DNA of 64,000 bases from Cyanophora paradoxa. Lineage: Eukaryota > Glaucocystophyceae > Cyanophorales > Cyanophoraceae. Where the stretch lies: the NCBI GenBank assembly GCA_004431415.1, contig QPMI01000609.1:124001-188000 (forward strand), written 5' to 3'. Each line of letters opens with the position of its first letter. The stretch's first letter is position 1. The notes under the pieces were generated by a model. The model was not told the DNA's origin. It was given only the letters and a program-made list of their open reading frames with translations, and did not search any database. Both the position numbers and the translations under genes were made by a program. Below are positions 1 to 11,777 of the stretch, in pieces.

Positions 1-885
1 ATTTATATCGAGATGAAGCTCTGCTGGCTCGCTCTGTCGCCGCGATCGATCGGCGTGACCATCAACCAAGGGGCCCCGGCGAAGGCGCGGCACCCAGGCG
101 CGCGGCACAGGCTCTGCTGGGGCCGGGAAAGCGACAAACGAAAGCTATTTGAGTGCTTCAAATGCTTTACAAGGCAGCAGGCGCCGGTCGGGCCGGGCCG
201 GCAGGGGTGGGGCCCCTCAAACGCCCGCCCCCCTGCCACCCGCGCCCCTGCCACCCCTGCTGCCCGCCGAGCCTCCTCCCCGTCCGATGAGCCGAGCCGC
301 CGCCCGCCGCGCCCCCGCCCCATGCGGCGAGCCCCCGCCCGGATGCAGGCGCGGGGCCGGCCCTGGGGAGGACGGGCGTGGTTCCGCGCGCGGGCCCATC
401 GATATCATTCTCATGCATATGATCAGGTGCCCCCCTCCGTGGCTCACTCCCTCGATGCGATTCTTCTGTGTCGCGCCCGGCGGCCCCTGCTCACCTTATA
501 TAAACTGACTCCCAATGTAATAGATGTCGCAGTGCTCGGATGCAGGCGCGGGGCCCGCCCTGGGGAGGACGGGCGTGGTTCCGCGCGCGGGCCCATCATT
601 CTCAGGTGCCCCCCTCACTCCCTCGATGCGATTCTTCTGTGTCGCGCCCGGCGGCCCCGGCTCACCTTATATAAACTGAATCCCAATGTAATAGATGTTG
701 TTTCGCAGTGCTCGGATGCAGGCGCGGGGCCCGCCATGGGGAGGACGGGCGTGGCTCCGCGGGCCCATCATTCTCAGGTGCCCCCCTCACTCCCTCGATG
801 CGATTCTTCTGTGTCGCGCCCGGCGAACCCCGGCTCACCTTATATTAGAGTGATAGTATCAGCTTCTGGAAGCCCGGATGTATGA
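1..885. repeat. 178-bp satellite family, left block
   Basis: Bases 1-115 match 48434-48550 with few changes. After them come about three tandem units anchored on GGATGCAGGCGCGG at 341, 538 and 714 (spacings 197 and 176). Each unit carries a GC-rich half, a CTCACCTTATA box and a TGTAATAGATGTTGTTT half. The unit length is not a multiple of three, so the open frames over it are not coding. The same family forms a longer block at 48.4-49.7 kb. Confidence 0.9.
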
Positions 886-959
886 ACTTGACCTTCGCGG
901 CCCGCTTTATAGCTAGCTAACTGTAATGAATTCTGGACATTGTCTTGAGATTGTGCGTA

Positions 960-1340
960 TATTCCATGGGATCGAAATGTCGAGATTCGAGGAGATAATG
1001 GGGATAATGTCAAAACCGGGGCCCCGGCTCATCTCACCAAAATTTCGCCAGAATATCCGTGATTCTCGAGATTGTGCGCGAATTTCGGGGGAAATGTCAA
1101 AACCGGAAACCGGCGTGGCCCGACTTCTCGCCAGAATTTCACCAGAATTTCGCCAGAATATTCGTGATTCTCGAGATTGTGCGCGAATTTCGGGGGAAAT
1201 GTCAAACCCGGAAACCGGCGTGGGCCCGACTTCTCGCCGGAATCTCACCAGAATTTCGCCAGAATATTCGTGATTCTCGAGATTGTGCGCGAATTCGGAG
1301 GAAAATGTCAAATCGGCAAACGCTTTGGCCCGACCCCGAG
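960..1340. repeat. About 105-bp tandem repeat, three units
   Basis: The motif GATTCTCGAGATTGTGCGCG recurs at 1061, 1166 and 1272 (spacings 105 and 106), with a more diverged unit starting near 945. Each unit contains runs of CCAGAATTTC and a GTCAAAACCGG segment. No coding function is visible. Confidence 0.85.
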
Positions 1341-1462
1341 TTCTAATTCTCTCTCAAAATTTTATCGCCGGCCTCGCTCGTCGCGATTTTTCGCTCTCGT
1401 TCTTCTGTATTTTCTGTATTTCTGTAGTGTATGTGCTCGAGTGTGGTTTTCAAGAAGGACAG

Positions 1463-2490
1463 GGATGCAAGGCGGGGTGCGCCGCGGCGGAGCGGGGCGG
1501 GCAGGGGCCGGCGCGGGGCGCGATCCCGGAGTCCGGCCTGTGCGCGGGCGTCAGCGCGGCTCGCGGCGGGCGGGGAGGCGGCGGGGGCGGCGCGGACCTG
1601 GCCTCAGCCCCGTCGGCCAGGCGGGGCGCGCCGCGGCGGGGCGGGGCGGGCAGGGGCCGGCGCGGGGCGCGATCCGGCCTGTGTGCGGGCGTCAGCGCAG
1701 CTCGCAGCGGCGGGAAGGCGGCGAGGGCGGCGCGGACCTGGCCTCAGCCCCGTCGGCGAGGCGGGGCGCGCCGCGGCGGGGCGGGGCGGGCAGGGGCCGG
1801 CGCGGGGCGCGATCCGTCCTGCGCGCGGGCGTCAGCGCGGCTCGTGCCGGGCGGGGAGGCGGCGGGGGCGGCGCGGACCTGGCCTCAGCCCCGTCGGCGA
1901 GGCGGGGCGCGCCGCGGCGGGCGGGGCGGGCAGGGGCCGGCGCGGGGCGCGATCCGGCCTGCGCGCGGGCGTCAGCGCGGCTCGTGGCGGGCGGGGAGGC
2001 GGCGGGGCGGCGCGGACCTGGCCTCAGCCCCGTCGGCGAGGCGGGGCGCGCCGCGGCGGGCGGGGCGGGCAGGGGCCGGCGCGGGGCGCGATCCGGCCTG
2101 CGCGCGGGCGTCAGCGCGGCTCGTGCCGGGCGGGAGGCGGCGGGGGCGGCGCGGACCTGGCCTCAGCCCCGTCGGCGAGGCGGGGCGCGCCGCGGCGGGC
2201 GGGGCGGGCAGGGGCCGGCGCGGGGCGCGATCCGGCCTGCGCGCGGGCGTCAGCGCGGCTCGCGGCGGGCGGGGAGGCGGCGGGGCGGCGCGGACCTGGC
2301 CTCAGCCCCGTCGGCGAGGCGGGGCGCGCCGCGGCGGGGCGGGGCGGGCAGGGGCCAGCGCGGGGCGCGATCCGGCCTGTGTGCGGGCGTCAGCGCAGCT
2401 CGCAGCGGGCGGGAAGGCGGCGAGGGCGGCGCGAACCTCGCCGCGAGGCGGGGCTCGCCGCGGCAGGGCGGGGCGGGCGGGGCATGATGT
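1463..2490. repeat. About 140-bp GC-rich tandem repeat, seven units
   Basis: CGCGGACCTGGCCTCAGCC anchors the unit at 1591, 1731, 1872, 2011, 2150 and 2289, with a diverged last copy near 2430. Spacings are 139-141 bp. Because stop codons are rare in this composition, all three plus frames stay open for about 1.1 kb; spacings that change modulo three argue against translation. Confidence 0.9.
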
Positions 2491-2499
2491 GCCTAGATA

Positions 2500-2920
2500 G
2501 CGCGCTATACAGCTGTATGATGAGGCCTGTAGGCCATCGGCTCCAGTGAGCAACTACCGCAGTATCACGAGCGCGCGCGGCTAGGCTAGGACGAAAGCAC
2601 TTCTCCGAAGCTTTTGCATGTCTTCTGACGGGCTAGCTTGCGCGGAGCGACACGTTGAAGGGCGATCGTACTCGCGCCACTGGTGCCGGTGCGCGAGGGC
2701 ACAGACAACGTTGAAACTGCTTCCAGAACATAGCTGTCGCTACGCCTCGCCTCCTACGCCTCCGCTTCTATGTGCGACGGAGCCTGCTATCTGGAGCTGA
2801 TTTCGGCGGGGGATAGCTCATTTCGGCATTTGCCGAAATCGTACCCGAAATAATTCTCGCTGTGCACAGGGCGATACACGAGGGCTTGCTGCGGCGCCGC
2901 TCGCGGAGCCCCAGGCGCAA
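2500..2920. other. Non-coding stretch with a short perfect hairpin
   Basis: I see no gene here. A 9-bp perfect stem with a 2-nt loop lies at 2820-2839 (ATTTCGGCA-TT-TGCCGAAAT), with a related ATTTCGGCG just upstream. Confidence 0.4.
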
Positions 2921-3125
2921 GTGAGGACCTGGAGTTGGACATCTCCACCCCCCTGGCGGCGCTGCTGGACAAAGAGCCAGCCTTTCTCGCCGAGGGGGAC
3001 CCCGCCGCCCCCCGCGCCCCCCCGGCCGCGGGCGAGGCCCCGGGCCAGGCCCCCGCGGCCAACCGCTTCCCGCCCCCGCCCGCCGGGCCGGCCGGCCCGG
3101 GCCCAGGTCCAGGTCGGCTACGTAT
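2921..3125 (+). pseudogene. Stray copy of one exon of the 5.3-11.5 kb gene
   Basis: The plus-strand reading LELDISTPLAALLDKEP, followed by a GDPAA and proline-rich segment, is clearly homologous to the exon at about 6624-6840 (LELDIPTPLAALLEEEP, then GDPAA and a Gln/Gly-rich segment). No neighbouring exons of the large gene are present, and the frame degrades into Pro/Gly-rich sequence by about 3125. It is best read as a partial duplication, or the remnant of an older neighbouring paralogue. No start codon or upstream exon is visible. Confidence 0.65.
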
Positions 3126-3426
3126 ACGGCCGCACTGCGGCAGAGTCCTCTTCGAGCAAGCGCTTGAAACTCTCGGACTGAAATGGAATGCTTTTGTTCG
3201 CCCTGATCATGAGCCCTGTCACGTGCACAGTGCATGCGCACGTGTGTATGCCATGATGCGCTAAAGCCGTCTACTACGATAGCTAGCGCTTTGACAATTT
3301 GCCGCGGTGCAAGGTTTACATACATGTGCAAGGTTCGCAAGGTGAAATTATTCGAAATCGTTTGCGGCGCGGCGCCGGCGCTGGCGTCGGCGTCTGCACG
3401 CCCTTCGGCGCGCTGGCCATGGCCGC

Positions 3427-3590
3427 TCAAGCTTGTTCGGGGAACCTCTCGCGAAGGATGCCGTCAATTTCCGCCTGCACGGCCTCGTCGAGGCAGCCTT
3501 CGCACGCCCAGTCGACGTCGAATTTCACGCGCGCGTTGACCTCCGGCCGCGCGTCGGCGCCGGCCGTGCGCGCGCACGCGCCGCGCGCGC
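3427..3590 (-). CDS. Orphan 3' exon of an unrecognised minus-strand gene
   Basis: Reading the minus strand, a stretch of about 50 codons ends in a TGA at 3427-3429 and gives a well-behaved charged peptide (it includes VKFDVDWACEGCLDEAVQAE and ends RERFPEQA). Base composition and codon third positions resemble the coding exons elsewhere. I could not find upstream exons: the sequence from about 3600 to 3990 has no open frame in phase and is full of short palindromes. It may be the last exon of a decayed gene or a small gene with an unrecognised first exon. No family is recognised. Confidence 0.35.
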
Positions 3591-3990
3591 CTCGATATCG
3601 ATCATACCTGCACGCTCTTCAGACCTCTAGATCGACATTCGGTCCGGGATCCGACGCTCGCGATGCCATCGATCGCAGGCGCGCGCGCGCCGGCTTCGAA
3701 TTCGCTGCAGCTGCGTCGAAGTACCCCCCACGCGCCGATCCCCCCCTCCCCTGCCCCCCTGGGCCAGGGCTTGAGCCGGCTTGAGCCGGCCAAAAGCCGG
3801 CCAAGCGCTTGACGTCGACCGCCCAGCCCGGCTTGAGCTTTGGCTCAAGCGCTTGACGGCAAGCCGCAGGCCTAGGCGTACGGCGCCGGCGGCGCCGGCC
3901 GCGGCGGCGGTCCGCCAGCGGACCGTTGCCACGGTTGGTCCGGCGTTGGACCGTCGATATCGATTGACCTCGGACGCTCGAGGCTCGGAG

Positions 3991-4548
3991 TACCGTAGTA
4001 TAGGGTTGCCGCGCTTGAGTTCAAGTGCACTTGAACTCAAGCGTTCAACTTGAGTTCAAGTTCAACGGTTTTAGTTCAAGCCGCCCGCTTGAATTCAAGC
4101 TTGAACGGGGACACCGCGGGTTCAAATCCCCGTGGCAGACCCACCAATTCCAGGGCGAAATCCCCTCAAAACGATGTCAGATGTGCATAAAAGATTCTGT
4201 CTTCGGCTATAAAGCTTCTCTGCATTCAAAAAGACCGTCAAACTGCCCGTTTCGAGGCTGGGCCTCCCTCAGGAAGCCTTACCTTATACCCCCCTCGGGA
4301 TGTCGACTGCACTTCACTGACTGAAAATCGTATGTCTAGCGATGGAAATCGGTAAGAAAGGCACTCTGTCACATCTGTGACGCGTTTGAGATCGAATTGG
4401 TGTCTGCAGCTGTTTCCTCATCTTTCGAATTCGGGGGCGCTCTCGTGGACTTGAACTCAAGCGCTTGAACGCTTGAGTTCAAGCGCCGTTCAAGTTCAAG
4501 CCGGGGTGGCTTGAACTCAAGCTTGAACGGCAACCCTACCGTAGTATA
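3991..4548. mobile_element. 534-bp inverted-repeat element (MITE-like) with 12-bp target duplication
   Basis: The element runs 4003-4536. Its left end GGGTTGCCGCGCTTGAG and right end (complement GGGTTGCCGTTCAAGCTTGAG) are inverted copies, followed on both sides by stacked TTGAGTTCAAG palindromes. The 12-mer TACCGTAGTATA sits directly outside both ends (3991-4002 and 4537-4548), as expected for a target-site duplication. There is no transposase frame inside, so it is non-autonomous. The interior carries a segment resembling a tRNA 3' end (GGTTCAAATCC, then ACCCACCA, 4119-4150). The superfamily is not assigned; 12 bp is longer than hAT (8) and near Mutator (9-11). Confidence 0.8.
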
Positions 4549-4549
4549 C

Positions 4550-5100
4550 GCAATTGCAACGCTAGATCTAGACTCTGATCATGAGAGATTGAGACCTCCG
4601 GCCCTAGGCTCCGGGCCCCGGCCCCCGGGCGGGGCTGGGTGACTGGGTCCCGGAGTCCCGGACTCCCGGGCCCGGGGCCCTGGGCCTCCCGGCCTCCGGC
4701 CTCCAGGCTCCAGCCTCCAGGCTATAGCTACGGACCTACGGTCGGGTGCCGGTAGTGGCCGGGTACGTGAACTGACAGCACTGTAGCGGGTACTAGCGGC
4801 CCTTGTGACTCTAAGTTGTGAGAAGTTGTGACTCAGTGACCTGACTCAGTGAGGCGCTGCTAGCGCTTAAAAGCTTGCCGCCGCCGCTTGCAGTGCTGCA
4901 AGTTGCTGCCAAGTTGTGCCAACTTGCCAAGTTGCTGGCAACTTGCAGACGCAGCTGTAGGCTCCAGCTGCAGGGGGATTGTTTGCGCCGGGTCACCGCC
5001 GACTCACCGGGTCTTCATCGGCCGCGGACTCGCGTGGAGCCCATACGGTATGCATGGCCAGCGCTACGACCGTCGGACTCGCCTACGAGGCTAGGGTGAC
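4550..5100. other. Intergenic, C/G-run and palindrome-rich
   Basis: 4600-4730 is a chain of GGGCCC, CCCGGG and CCTCC words. 4870-4960 alternates CAAGTTG and CAACTTG words, so it can fold on itself. No gene is seen. Confidence 0.4.
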
Positions 5101-5336
5101 GACGCGGCTTGAAGCGCTCCCATCATGATCAGCAGCTACCGTCCGGTCGACGTCTTGATCAGCCGCACTGCGGCAGCCGCAGCTGTGCAGCTTTTGTGAC
5201 GTTTCGTCCAAGCCCCTCGCGCTCTCTCCGAGCTCCGAGGGCGCCAAGCGTCTCGCGCGCGCCAGGATCGACGCGTACGTGTACGCACGCGTCTGGGCCA
5301 AGCGCGCGGCGGCGTCGGTGGCGGGCGCGAAGGCAG

Positions 5337-8300
5337 ATGCGCCCGCCAAGACATGAGGCGGGGGCGGAGGCGGAGGCGCCGCCCCTGCTCGGGGCGCACT
5401 CGGCCCTCCCGCTCGGCGCCAGTCTCGCGCAGCGCCCGCCCCCGATCGCGGCCCCCAGGCCCGCCTGGGCCGGCGCCGGAGCGCCCGGCAGCGCCGGCCC
5501 GGCCGCAGGGGCCGCCGCGGCGCCCCCCAGGTTCAGGGCGGTTCAGATCTCCCTCCTGCGCCGCAGCCGCACCCGTGCGCCGCCCCGCCCGCGCAACTGC
5601 GTTCCGAGTTCGAGGCTTGAGCTCACGCACGTGCACGGCGCGCGCTCTCTCTCTCTCTCCCCTTCTTTCTCAGGGCCCGGGGAGTGGGAGCGGGTGACGC
5701 CCGTGGTGGAGCCGGCGGGGGCCGCCAGCGCCCTTTTCTTCGACGTGGCGCCCAACGAGGAGCTGAGGCTGCGGCTCGCGGACCCCGCCGCCGACGGCGA
5801 CGCCCCCTGGGCCGGCGCCCGCGTCGCCGTCGCCATCGCCCCCGTCCTCGCCGGCGTCCGCGTGCGCCTGCGCCGTACCCCCCTCCCCTTCGCTTTCCCT
5901 TTTCATGTACACCCGAACGCCCCCGCGCAGCAAGCGACGTCGGCGGAGCTCGTGATGCCCATCGGGAAAAAAGTGCACGGGACACGCCCGCCCTTTCCCC
6001 TGTACCCCTCCCCAGCCCGGGCCCGCCTGACCCGCGCGCCCAGGGGGACAGCGTCGAATCGTTCGCCTTCGGCGCTCCGCCAAACGCGCAGGCCGAGGCG
6101 AGCAGCATCCGCCCCGCCCCCCGCGCCCAGCTGACGCCTCCCGGGCGCGCAGATGGTCTCCTCGTGGCTGGAGCCGGCGTACGGCCCCATAGGGCGGGAC
6201 CGCATCGTCCTGCGCTTCTCGGGGGCCCCTCTGGAGCCCCCGCGGCCCGCAAGCGCCAGCGCGGGGCCCCCCGCCCCGCCCCGCAAGCGCCCGGCCGCCG
6301 AGGCGCCGCCGGAGCCGCCGCCGGCCCGTGGACGCGGCGAGGGCGCGCCCCCGCGCCCCCGTCGCGCCCTTCGAGCCCGCGCTGGATCCGCTCCCCCGGC
6401 TCCGCCCCTACCCCCACCCCTCGTGGCGCCGCCTCTTCCCAACGCCGTACCCCCAGCGCCCCCTCCCCCAAGCCCGCGGCCGCCCAGCCCGCGAGCGGTC
6501 CCCGGCTGACCCCTCCACCTCCGGATCCTCGTACCCTGACCCCTCCACCTCCGGATCCTCGCACCCTGACCCCGCCCCCCCCTCGATCTCCCCCCCCTCC
6601 GCGGCCGCCTCCCCCCCCTGGGCCATGGACGGCCTGGAGCTGGACATCCCTACCCCCCTGGCGGCCCTGCTGGAGGAGGAGCCGACGTTCCTCTCCGATG
6701 GCGACCCCGCCGCCCTCCGCGCCCCGCCCGTCGACGCCCACGGCCAGGGCCAGGGCCAGGCCCCCGCACCGGACGCCGCCGGGGGCGCCGCCCTCACGCC
6801 CCAACGCATAGCCGTCTACTTCGGCGAGAACCTCGTCCAGGTACCCCGTTCCCTTTGCCCCGCCCCCCCCCCCCCCCCCCCCGCCCCCCCCCGCCCCCCG
6901 CTCTCCTTCGACTTCAAATTCTGATCCACCTCTTTTCTCCCCTTTCCAATCCGCCCCGTACCCCCCAGGCGTTCTCGGACCTCAACATCTCGCAACCCCC
7001 AGAGGAAGAGGAGAGCGAGCACACCGTGCACCGCATCCTCCTCTGTACCCCCCGCCCCCCCACCCCCATCCCCGCCCCGTCCCCCCGAGATTTGATCCGG
7101 CCCGCCGGGGCGCCAGGGGACACCCCCGAGAGGGGCCCCTCCGCCCCCCTCACGCTCACCCACCCCCCCTTCTTGATCACCGCCGACGTGCGCACGCGAA
7201 CTCCCCTCCCTTCGGCCCCGGCCCCGGCCCCCGGGCTGCCCGGCCGACACGGGGCTGCGCGCGCAGGTCAGCTCGAGCGAGAATAGCCCCCCGCTCCCCG
7301 ACGCCAAAACGACGTTCGTGTACCCCTCCTCTTGCACCCCCCACCCCACCCCCGGCCGAGCCGGCGCTTGCAGGGTGCTGATGACGCAGGACGACGTGCC
7401 GGCTTGGTCCGCGGATTCGTCCCCTGCCCCCCGCCCCACCTCCCGCCCCCTGCACTCGCGACCCGCAGCACCCCCCCCCCCCTCCCTTCGTTCGCAGGGA
7501 CCCGGCGGGACCCCCTCCCTTCCTCTTCAGCGGCGACGAAGAGCGCCGCCGGTTCACGCAGCGCGTCGAGGACGTGCGCCCACGGTCCCTGTACCCCTTC
7601 GCGCTGCCCCAGGCCACCGATTTCCCCCCCCCCCCCCCCCCCCCCCCCGTCCTCCCAGGCCCACGACCTCGTTCGGACGACGTGGCGGGCCGAGGACGGG
7701 GCCGTCCTAGCGAAGGTACCCCCTTCTCTCCCCTCCCCCCCTTGCCCCCTCCCAGCCCTGTACCCGTAAACCCGGTCGCGCATTTCCAGATGCTGTCGGA
7801 CGTGCGGGTGCTGGACACACCCCTCGTCTCCACCTACGCGGGGCGCCTCACCTTCCAGGTTCGCGTACCCCCGGCCGCCTTCCCCCCCCCCAAGCTTCAG
7901 CTGGCGCACGCGCAGGCGTGCCTGCACGCGGTGCGGGCGGCGGCCAAGGCCGAGGCCCCCGTGGACGCTATTGTGGCCGACCTCCTCGCGCCCCTCGCAC
8001 GCGCGTGCGCGCGCCCTTCTCACCCTTTCGCACTTCTTTCGCTTCTGAGGCGAGCCCTCGCCCCCCCCCCGCGCGCAGGCCCGAGGTGTACCCCTCCCCC
8101 CGCGAGGCGGCGGTCGCCTCCGCGGCCTGCTGCAACCTCGCCGCCGCCCTCGGCTGCGAGGCCGTGCGCCCTCAGGCTTCCTCACTTCCTTGAGCTTTAG
8201 CTTCCTTACCGTTAGGCTTTCTTGAGCTCGAGCTTTACTAAGCTCGAACTCCCTTGCTTCGTTAATTATAAGCTTCCACCCTTGCACCCCGGGCCCGCCG

Positions 8301-11300
8301 CCCGACCTTCCGGCGCTGACGCGCGCGCGCGGTCGCGATCGCGCCGCGATTGATCATGAGCCTAAGCTCCCTTGGGCTTCCGCCCGCCCGCCCGCCAGCC
8401 CGCCAGCCCGCCCCGCCCCGGCCCGCCTCTAGATCTTCGAATTCCGCCATCTACTCAAGCTTCCTCAAGCTCTCGCTTCCTAGAGCTTAAGCTTTGAGAT
8501 TGAACTCCCTGGCGATTGCGCAGGTGCAGCACGCGGACTACATGCTCTTCGCCCCCACGGAGGCCTTCCACGCGGTGCGTGCGGCCGGCGCCGCCCGCCC
8601 GCCCCGCGGCCGAGGCCGCCGCCGAGGCCGCCGCCGCCGGCGCCGGCGCCGACGCCGACGGGGCGCGCAGCTCTCGGCCAAGGCCCTCGCCATTGCCCGC
8701 GCCTGCGGCGTGCGCCCCCGCCCCGTCCCGCCCCCGCCGCCCCGCTAAGAACACTAGTACTCTTTCTAGATCAGCCAAGGTTTCAATATAGGCTTCCAGT
8801 ACAGAAACGTCCACCTCAAACACATAATTCTAACTGAATTATAGGAGCCGACGGCGCTGGCGGAGGCGCTCTTCCTCGCCGCGTGCCTCTGCTTCGCGGA
8901 GTACCGCGGCAACGACTGCTCCGACACCCTCTTCGAGGTTCTATATAGTTCTATATGATTTTAGTATTAAATTTATATAGTGTCTTATAAGACTTTTTCA
9001 TTATTGGTGATCCGACACCCTCTCCGAGGTGCTGGGGCTAGAACCCCGCCCCGCCCCGGGCCCCGGGGCCCGGGCTGAATCTCAGCGGGCGAGGCCTGGG
9101 GGCCCCATTCCAGTCCTGCCGCGGCCCCAGCCTGAGCGCAGCGGACGAGGAGGCCTAGCTATAGCTCCGGGGCCCGCGCCCGCCCGTCCTTCCGCCCGCC
9201 CCGCCTCAGGAACGCGATCTAGAGCGGCGGTGGCGGATCCGGATCGAAAGCCGAGCCGTCTAGAGCCGATCTCAGAGATCGCGCCCGCCATCGGGGCCCG
9301 GCCAGAGCGCGTCAAGGACTCTCTAGAGGGCCAGCCTTGGCGCGGCCCCAGCCTGAGCCCCGCCCCGCCCCGCCCCTCCCCGGGCCCCGGGCTGAAGCTT
9401 GATAGTGAGACCTAGGGGGGCCGTGGAGAGAGATAGATAGATGTAAGGCCTGCCGCGGCCCCAGCCTAGTCTGAGCCCCGCCCCGCCCCGCGCGCGACTG
9501 CAGCCTAGTCTGAGGCTGGCTTCTTTTGAGCTCGGCCTAGTCAGTCAGCCTTGGCGCAGCCCAAGCCCAGTCTGAGCCCTGCCCCGCCCCGCGCGCGATC
9601 GCGGCCGCAGGCGTGGAGCGTGCTGCTGAAGGCGGGCCTCTCGCCCTCGCGCGCCGAGGCCCGCATCGTCCGCTTCCTCGGCCTGGTCCACGGTGCGGCC
9701 CACGTCGCCGGCCCGCCTGCTTTAGTTTATTTATTAGGTGATCATCTCCTAGTCTCCGGCCTGCCTGGTTAAGAACTAGTCTCCAAGTCTACCGCACCAG
9801 TACTAGTCTCCTAGTCTGCCGCCGTCCGCTTCCTCGGCCTCGTCCACGGTGCGAAATGAGGGCGCGGCCCGCCGGACGCTTAACTCCGCCCCGGCCGGCC
9901 GGCCTCATTCAAACTCCTGGTCTAGTCTAGCTATGGTGTACTGCCCCGGCCCGGCCTTCCGCTGGGACTGATCGATATCGCGGGCCGGGCCGGGCGGGGG
10001 CAGTCTTCACGGGGCGGACGGAGATGGCGGACCACTTCCTCTCGTGCGCTCGCTCACCCGCGCCCCGGCCGCTCCCGCTCGAGGCGGCCGCTCCCGCTCG
10101 GGTCCGATCTGATCTGCACGCGCGCAGGCGGATGTACTGGTACACGGAGGGGGACGACGACGCCGTCCTCGCCGTCGAGGGCCTCACCGCCGAGTGTGCG
10201 TGCACACGGCCCCTCGGAGGAGGAGGAGGAGGGTCGAGCCAGGCCCGGGCTCACGGCCTTCTTTCTTTCTTTCCTTCAGACTTCCGGGAGGGCCAGAAGG
10301 GGGACTTCGGGAGGCAGGTGGGCGTCGCGGAGCGCGCCATCGAGCTCTGCCAGCGCCTCGCCGAGCCCCCCAAGTGCGCCCCCCGCGAACTCGAAGCCGA
10401 ACTCGAAGCGCGGAATTAAACTTGCCGGGCGCCACTCCGCGCCCGGCCCCGCGCCTCCCGAGCCCGGGGCCCCGCGAGAGCCGTCCCGTTGGTTTGACGC
10501 CCTTTGTTTTCCCCTCCGAAGGCCCCGGATCTACCGCTTCATGATCGTGCGCAGTACCCCCCTCTAAACCCTCCCCTCCCCTCCCCCGTTCCCGACCGGC
10601 GCCCCGCCCTTGCCCGACGCCGCCCCCGCCCGCCCCCCAGTCCAAGTTCTTCGCCATGAGCCGCGCCCGTGCGCCCCGGCCCGGCCCCCGTCGTCCCGTG
10701 TCCCCACTGATCCTTTGCAATCCGGTACCCCCAGGGCGCTTCATCGCGTCGTACCGGGCCTTTCGGGCGGCGGTGGAGTACGCGAAGGAGAACAACCTCC
10801 TGGGGTACAGCGACTTCGACGTCATCGTGCCCTCTACCCCCCCTACCCTTCCGCCCCCTTCCCCGTCCCCCACCGACGGCCCTCCTGCAGGGGTACACGC
10901 GCACCTGGTGGTGGATGAGGTGGGCCCTGGCCAAGCCGCCCTTGGCCCCCTTCCCCCGCCCCTGCGTTGCCGACCCGGGGCCGGGGCGGGGGCGGGGCCG
11001 GGGCTGCAGCGGGCAGTTCTCGGTGGACACGACGCTGCGGCTCATCAAGACCCTCACCATCGTCTTCCGCCTCGTCGACCGCGGGCGCGCATGCCCCGGC
11101 CCGAAGAACCGGGACGGGCTCCTCCAGCGCGGCGCCTCAGCTGAGCGCCCCTTCGCGCAGGAACGAGACGCCGCTCCAGGCGCACCTCCTCTGGGCCTAC
11201 GGTACCCCCGCCCCGCCCCGCCCCGCCCCGCACCCCGCCCAGCAGCGGCGCAGGGGACTCGCTGTGGCGGGCGGGGCGCACTGCGGAGGCGGCCGTCGTC

Positions 11301-11480
11301 CTCGAGCAGAGCCTCCAGGTCCCTCCCAAGCCCCCGGCCCGTCCTCCCCCCCAGGAGTGGCTGACGCCGGCGGGGGCGCAGCTCTACGGGAAGTTCCCGC
11401 GGCTCTTCCCCCCCGACGCGCGCCGCGTCCGCCGCGTGCGCGAGGCGCTGGCGCGCGCCCGCGCGGGGCTCCTCCCCTAG
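5337..11480 (+). CDS. Large intron-rich gene, unrecognised, TPR-like C-terminus
   Basis: I do not recognise the family. Many short exons are joined by introns with GTACCCC or GTGCGC donors and CGCAG acceptors. Readable pieces in order: an Ala/Pro-rich N-terminus (candidate ATG at 5337); WERVTPVVEP with an acidic APNEELRLRL strand (about 5690-5880); SSWLEPAYGPIGRDRIVLRFSG (6153-6230) and a long Pro-rich linker; LELDIPTPLAALLEEEP to IAVYFGENLVQ (6624-6840); AFSDLNISQPPEEEESE (6970); MLSDVRVLDTPLVSTYAGRL (7790-7858); ADYMLFAPTEAFHAV (8536); then helical exons such as FIASYRAFRAAVEYAKENN (10740) and a TPR-like GDSLWRAGRTAEAAVVLEQS (about 11254). The stop TAG is at 11478-11480. Introns of about 0.4-1.3 kb between 8.2 and 10.1 kb are filled with repeats. 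Whether this is one gene or two is open. Confidence 0.5.
7624..7648. repeat. C25 homopolymer in an intron
   Basis: A pure run of 25 C lies just before an exon of the large plus-strand gene, in the position of a polypyrimidine tract. A C20 run at 6863-6882 sits in an earlier intron of the same gene. Confidence 0.9.
9100..9620. repeat. Imperfect repeats within a long intron
   Basis: GCGGCCCCAGCCT followed by a variable TAGTCTGAG and CCCCGCCCCGCCCC recurs near 9120, 9350, 9465 and (diverged) 9555. The spacing is irregular. It lies between two coding exons of the large gene and has no open frame of its own. Confidence 0.55.
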
Positions 11481-11777
11481 CCCCCCGGGGCCCGCGAGCC
11501 CCCGCACCAGCCCCCTCACGAGTTCTTCTAGGCTCTATATAGCCCTAGTAGCTATGTGAACGTGCGCATGCTCTCTGCAGCTGATTCCCTCCGAGGCTCG
11601 GAGGGGGGCGGAGGAGGGGAGGGAGGAGGGGGGGGGGGGGGGGGGCTTCAAAGGACCATTTGAGCGCGATTCCGGGTCGAGTACTAGTTCATAACCCGAA
11701 TTGAAGTCATCATGCATGATGGCATGATCATTACTAGTATAGCGTGTTTCATCCCCCCTTCAACCCCCTCATTCCAT

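Noticed and set aside
1177-2549. Three overlapping frames of about 370-440 codons
   Set aside because: They run through a 140-bp tandem repeat in all three plus frames; unit spacing changes modulo three.
4110-4150. A complete tRNA gene
   Set aside because: Only a T-arm-like loop and a CCA-like end are present; the T stem has mismatches and no acceptor partner or anticodon arm is found upstream.
5623-6804. A 393-codon minus-strand frame
   Set aside because: It is antisense to exons of the large plus-strand gene and has Gly/Arg-only composition with no domain.
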